Origin: Acidobacteriaceae bacterium
GTDB lineage: Bacteria; Acidobacteriota; Terriglobia; Terriglobales; Acidobacteriaceae
DNA: 8,690 nt
NCBI GenBank assembly: GCA_003156235.1
Contig: PMGP01000179.1
Coordinates: forward strand, 546-9,235
Reading direction: 5' to 3'
The position numbers and the translations under genes were made by a program. The notes under the pieces are model-generated. The model had not been told where the DNA came from. It did no database searches and was given only the letters and a program-made list of their open reading frames with translations. Positions 5,324 through 8,690 of the stretch are shown here, piece by piece (position 1 is the first letter of the stretch; each line of letters begins with the position of its first letter).

Positions 5324-5653
5324 ATGACCATCAAAGAGAACATCTTTGAGAACCTTCGCCTGGAGTTGCGGCGCGGCTGCCTGACATTGGCAGTGTTGGC
5401 GCAACTTCGCCAGGAGCATTACGGCTACACGCTGCGCAAGGCATTGGCTGAACGCGGACTGGAAATCGACGAAAGCACGCTCTACCCGCTGTTGCGGCGC
5501 CTGGAGGCCCAGGGGCTGCTGAGCAGCGAATGGCGCGAAGAAGACAAACGCAACAAGCGGTTCTACCGCCTCTCCGGCGACGGCGAAGGGATCTTCGTCC
5601 AGTTGCTCAAGGAGTGGCGAGCCATCAACGCATCCATTGACAATATTCTGTAA
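5324..5653 (+). CDS. PadR family transcriptional regulator
   Basis: This is a 109-residue winged-helix repressor. The PadR pattern is complete: LRRGCLTLAVLAQL (15-28), HYGYTLRKAL (32-41), recognition helix region ESTLYPLLRRLEAQGLL (50-66), and the wing RNKRFYRLS (76-84), with a short C-terminal helix for dimer contact. The length is typical of the short PadR subfamily. The frame is open to a TTG at 5267, but that lies in the promoter; the ATG at 5324 has GAGG six bases upstream and begins just before the conserved region. The stop is 18 bases before the membrane protein gene, forming an operon. The promoter carries repeated dyads, so it probably represses its own operon. The signal it senses is unknown; no substrate-like gene is adjacent. 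Confidence 0.92.
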   Translation: MTIKENIFENLRLELRRGCLTLAVLAQLRQEHYGYTLRKALAERGLEIDESTLYPLLRRLEAQGLLSSEWREEDKRNKRFYRLSGDGEGIFVQLLKEWRAINASIDNIL

Positions 5654-5671
5654 GGCGCAAAGGAGAACGCC

Positions 5672-6709
5672 ATGGACCTACTTGATCGTTATTTGCAAGC
5701 CGTAAAAAAGCATCTGCCCTGGCAGCGGCAGGACGACATCATTGCCGAACTCAAGGCCAACCTCGAAGCACAGCTTGAGGATAAAGAGGCCGCGCTGGGC
5801 CACCCGCTTACCGCCGCCGAAGCCGAGGACTGGCTCAAGCAACTCGGACACCCAATCCAAGTAGCCGCGCGCTATCAGCCGCAGCGATCCATGATCGGGC
5901 CGGCCCTTTTCCCCTTCTATTTGTACGTGCTGAAGGTGGCGTTCCTATGGGCCACGGTCATTTGGACGATCGTCGCCGTGGTACAGATTGCCGCGCAAAC
6001 CCCGAGCGAGTTAACCGTGCTGGCTGCCGTGCTTCGCGTTCCCGGCATGTTGATGACGACGGCCGCTTGGGTCACCCTCATCTTTGCGATCATCGAGTTT
6101 GTCGCCGCACGCTGCCCAGGGAAATTCCCGATGCTCGCGCCGCCCGCCGCGCACTGGACACCAGGCGACCTGCCCCCGCTCGGGCAGCAGCTTTCCGGCG
6201 GAAGGAAGCCGCGCAGCTTCGCACATGCTCTCACCGAAGTGATCTTCGGCTTCCTATTCCTGGTTTGGTGGTTGTTGGTTCCTCGGCATCCGTATCTGCT
6301 GATTGGGCCGGGTGTCCTCTATTGGCACGCTTCCCCCTTCCAGTTGGCGCCGTTTTCGGTCCTGTTCTACTGGTGGGTGGTAGGGGTGAACGTGGTGCAG
6401 TTGGCCTGGCGCTCGGCGGATCTGATTCGCGGAAGCTGGCCGCGCCCGCGCACCGCGCAGACCATCGTCGTCAGCGCCATCGGTCTGATTCCGCTGGGAC
6501 TCTTGCTCTCCGTGCCGGATCACGCCTATGTCTTGCTCAGAAATCCAGCGCTCGACCAAGCGCGCTATAGCGCCGCACTGACCTCGATCAATCTTTCGAT
6601 TCAGTGGAGTGCGGTGATACTCTGCGCCATTAGCGTGCTGGAATTGCTCTGGGGCATTGGGCGGCTAAGCCTGGATCGCTATCGCAAGCACGCGGCGGCA
6701 ATGCGGTAA
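5672..6709 (+). CDS. HAAS-like membrane protein paired with PadR
   Basis: This is a 345-residue inner-membrane protein. Residues 1-70 form a soluble, charged helical domain (LLDRYLQAVKKHLP, then DIIAELKANLEAQLED, then WLKQLGHPIQVAARY at 54-68) that fits the HAAS/DUF1700 type, typically encoded next to PadR regulators. Six hydrophobic segments follow near 82-107, 116-146, 188-206, 228-247, 263-281 and 307-328, with a basic C-terminal tail. A Pro- and Gly-rich loop (about 150-182) separates the second and third. Translation starts at an ATG with AAAGGAG (5659-5665) six bases upstream. The co-transcribed padR suggests it is the regulated target. Its activity is not known; the domain is thought to act in signalling or regulation, and the membrane part matches no transporter I recognise. 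Confidence 0.75.
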   Translation: MDLLDRYLQAVKKHLPWQRQDDIIAELKANLEAQLEDKEAALGHPLTAAEAEDWLKQLGHPIQVAARYQPQRSMIGPALFPFYLYVLKVAFLWATVIWTIVAVVQIAAQTPSELTVLAAVLRVPGMLMTTAAWVTLIFAIIEFVAARCPGKFPMLAPPAAHWTPGDLPPLGQQLSGGRKPRSFAHALTEVIFGFLFLVWWLLVPRHPYLLIGPGVLYWHASPFQLAPFSVLFYWWVVGVNVVQLAWRSADLIRGSWPRPRTAQTIVVSAIGLIPLGLLLSVPDHAYVLLRNPALDQARYSAALTSINLSIQWSAVILCAISVLELLWGIGRLSLDRYRKHAAAMR

Positions 6710-6732
6710 GTGCATTCCTTGCGCGCCATTGA

Positions 6733-6804
6733 GGAGTGGGGCACGGAGCTATAGTAATTAATTGGCAGATCGCTTTTGCGCTATGCCGTGCTCCGCTCCC
6801 GGAG
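6733..6804 (+). promoter_or_regulatory. possible RNA switch upstream of the peptidase gene
   Basis: Bases 6733-6746 pair with 6786-6799 over all 14 positions (two G-T pairs) around a 39-base loop that holds a TATAGT and a small CGC-TTTT-GCG hairpin. The right arm also contains CTCCG (6791-6795), which pairs perfectly with CGGAG (6800-6804) around CTCC and would hide the GGAGG ribosome binding site (6801-6805). The two folds exclude each other. The long stem may instead simply end padR-operon transcription, though no T-tract follows it. The separate promoter of the peptidase gene is not clear; TTGAGG (6729-6734) and TATAGT (6750-6755) are 15 bases apart. Confidence 0.4.
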
Positions 6805-6813
6805 GATTTTCTC

Positions 6814-8690
6814 TTGATTCGCACAACCGCTCCCCTGCTTGCAGCCATTACCGCTCTATCGCTTTCAACCTTTTCGCTGGCCGCTCAGACGCCGGCCAAG
6901 CCCCTCACTGTGGAAGCGATCTACGCGCATGGCCCGCTGATTGGGACGCAGCCCGAGGGACTGGCCTGGTCGCCGGACGGCAAGCATCTCACCTATATGA
7001 TGGCCGGCGAGTTGTCGGAGATGGAGCCCGGCTCGGACGATGCGTATGTGATTGTGAATCGCGCCAAGATGGCTTCGTTTAGCGGGGCAGGCGCATCGGA
7101 GCAGGACCGCGACCATCGCGAGCGTTACAAGATGGCCAGCTACTTGTGGGCGCCGGATTCGGCCCACCTGCTCTTCGACATGAGCGGCAGCCTGTGGCTC
7201 TATGACCTTCGCACCCGCGCGGGCGTGGAAGTGGGCTCGACGGGCGCGGCCTCGGGCGACGATCCCAAGTTTTCGCCGGACGGCGAATCGGTCTCGTTCA
7301 TCCGCGAGCATGGGCTGGCGGTGGCGCGGCTGAAGGAGCCAGGAACGCCGATGACCGTGGTGGCTCCCGCGCCCAACAAAACCACCCTCAACGGCGAGGT
7401 GGATTGGGTTTACGAAGAAGAGTTGGACGTGCGCAGCAATTATTTTTGGTCGCCGGATTCAAAGCGGCTTGCCTATTTGGAGATGAACGAGGCCGAGGTG
7501 CCGGAGTATCCCATCACTGATTGGATTCCAACGCACGCAACAGTCGATGTGCAGCGCTATCCGCAGCCGGGCGATCCCAATCCGGCGGTGCGCGTGGGCG
7601 TGGTCAGCGCTGGCGGCGGCAAGACGGTCTGGGTGAACTTGCCGATTCGCGCCGGGCAGGATTACATTCCGCGTTTCGGCTGGGTGGATGCGAAAACTGT
7701 GTGGGTGGAAACGCTGACCCGCGACCAGCGGCATCGCGATATTTACTTTGCCGACGCCGAGACAGGACTGGTAAACGTCGTGTTGCAACTTACCGACGAT
7801 AAATTTATCAACGGCGAGTACGACATTTGGGTGGGCTCGGGCAGCATCGTGCTGACGAACTGGGGCGATGGGCACAATCATCTGTATCTCTACAGCTATG
7901 ATGCGACTGACACGGCTCACGCAATAGCCAAACAGGAGCGGCAACTGACGCAGGGCGATTTTGAGGTGGGTGATGTTTTTCGCGTTGATCTGGCGGGCAA
8001 GCTGATTGACTACGCTTCGAATGAGAGCAGCTCTCTAGACCAGCAGTTGTGGCAAGTCAGCTTTGCGGGCGAGCGGAAGCGGTTGACCGCGGGCGCGGGC
8101 ACGCATACCGGCAACTTTGCGCCTGCGGGCAGCGCATTTGTGGAGCGGCAATCATCGCGCATGGAGCCGCCGATGATTCGACTCTGCGCGGAAGCGGGTA
8201 AATGCAATCTTCTCTGGGCAACCAAAGCGCTGGAGCCTTACCACCTGCGCGCGCCGGAGCAAATCGAGGTCAAGGCTCACGACGGAACGACACTCTACGC
8301 GACTCTGCTGCTGCCCGAAGGAGCGGCGCCAGCCTCTGTCCCGCTGATTGTGAATCCCTATGGAGGGCCCGGCGCGCCGACGGTGGTCAACCGCTGGAGC
8401 GACGGCCTGCTCTTCGACGAGTTGCTAGCCGCACACGGCTATGCGGTGTTGCACGCCGACAATCGCGGCATGGGCGGACGTGGGCGCGCCTTTGCCCAGG
8501 CCGCCTGGCATAACTCCGGCGCGGTGCAGTTAGAGGATCAACTGACCGTGGTGGATGCGGCGCTGGCCCGGTATCCGCAACTGGACCCCAAGCGGCTGGG
8601 CTGGTGGGGATGGAGCTGGGGCGGTACGTTTACGCTGTACGCCATGACGCACTCCGACCGCTTCCGCGCCGGGGTTGCCGTGGCGCCGGT
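6814..8690 (+). CDS. dipeptidyl peptidase IV-type S9 peptidase (3' truncated by window)
   Basis: This exported serine exopeptidase removes dipeptides from peptide N termini. 625 residues are visible; the family usually has 700-770, so the end, with the catalytic Asp and His, lies outside. The start is a TTG with GGAGG (6801-6805) eight bases upstream; no in-frame ATG lies nearby. A signal peptide follows (hydrophobic 8-24, cleavage near A23/A24). The DPP IV beta-propeller shows repeated W/F-[SA]-P-D blades at 52, 112, 153 and 212, and DWVYEEE, whose glutamates (201-203) hold the substrate's free amino end. In the alpha/beta-hydrolase domain, NPYGGPG includes Tyr516 of the oxyanion hole, and GWSWGG carries the nucleophile Ser601 (Trp where DPP IV has Tyr). 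It is probably periplasmic or outer-surface, serving peptide use. It is 104 bases after the membrane gene and seems a separate unit. Confidence 0.92.
   Translation, partial: MIRTTAPLLAAITALSLSTFSLAAQTPAKPLTVEAIYAHGPLIGTQPEGLAWSPDGKHLTYMMAGELSEMEPGSDDAYVIVNRAKMASFSGAGASEQDRDHRERYKMASYLWAPDSAHLLFDMSGSLWLYDLRTRAGVEVGSTGAASGDDPKFSPDGESVSFIREHGLAVARLKEPGTPMTVVAPAPNKTTLNGEVDWVYEEELDVRSNYFWSPDSKRLAYLEMNEAEVPEYPITDWIPTHATVDVQRYPQPGDPNPAVRVGVVSAGGGKTVWVNLPIRAGQDYIPRFGWVDAKTVWVETLTRDQRHRDIYFADAETGLVNVVLQLTDDKFINGEYDIWVGSGSIVLTNWGDGHNHLYLYSYDATDTAHAIAKQERQLTQGDFEVGDVFRVDLAGKLIDYASNESSSLDQQLWQVSFAGERKRLTAGAGTHTGNFAPAGSAFVERQSSRMEPPMIRLCAEAGKCNLLWATKALEPYHLRAPEQIEVKAHDGTTLYATLLLPEGAAPASVPLIVNPYGGPGAPTVVNRWSDGLLFDELLAAHGYAVLHADNRGMGGRGRAFAQAAWHNSGAVQLEDQLTVVDAALARYPQLDPKRLGWWGWSWGGTFTLYAMTHSDRFRAGVAVAP

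Noticed and set aside
5947..6570. Plus-strand 207-codon frame inside the HAAS-like membrane gene
   Set aside because: An Arg/Gly/Ala-rich out-of-frame shadow of the hydrophobic coding frame.
6762..7082. Plus-strand 106-codon frame with an ATG just before the peptidase
   Set aside because: It runs out of frame across the signal peptide and first propeller blade of the peptidase; the TTG frame has the ribosome binding site and the conserved domains.

Overview
The window is GC-rich and densely packed, with short intergenic gaps and genes on both strands. The protein set points to a soil-type Acidobacteriota genome (Terriglobia-like): a LytTR regulator tail, a PadR regulator paired with a HAAS-type membrane protein, an acidobacterial-style elongation factor P, a DUF2252 protein and an exported S9B dipeptidyl peptidase. 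This assignment rests on remembered family features, not on a search. There is no RNA gene, CRISPR array, transposase or phage gene, and no gene-free stretch longer than about 225 bases.

Layout. The tail of a LytTR DNA-binding response regulator (+, 1-108) converges on a ferredoxin-NADP reductase-like flavoprotein (-, 129-935). Upstream of that is a LysE/RhtB-family exporter (-, 1071-1706); the gap between the two carries one good and one weaker intrinsic terminator. The exporter is divergent from an elongation factor P gene (+, 1854-2426) whose tip loop is of the YeiP/EfpL type. That gene converges on a pair of minus-strand genes: an exported, 12-cysteine protein of unknown function (2534-3742), lying downstream of a DUF2252 protein (3782-5098). 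The DUF2252 gene is divergent from a padR gene (+, 5324-5653), which is followed 18 bases later by a HAAS-like six-helix membrane protein (+, 5672-6709). Last comes a dipeptidyl peptidase IV-type exopeptidase (+, 6814 to the window edge, truncated).

How parts work together. padR and the membrane gene form a clear two-gene operon behind a promoter packed with inverted and direct repeats of the half-site ATACRGTGT, as expected for a self-repressing PadR. The DUF2252 and exported-protein genes could be co-transcribed, but nothing links their functions. The remaining genes look like independent housekeeping or accessory units.

The most interesting signals are the padR operator cluster with a second perfect dyad over the ribosome binding site, a possible RNA switch just upstream of the peptidase, the kinase-like motifs of DUF2252 in permuted order, and the Arg-tipped EF-P. 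I saw no wholly new multi-gene system.
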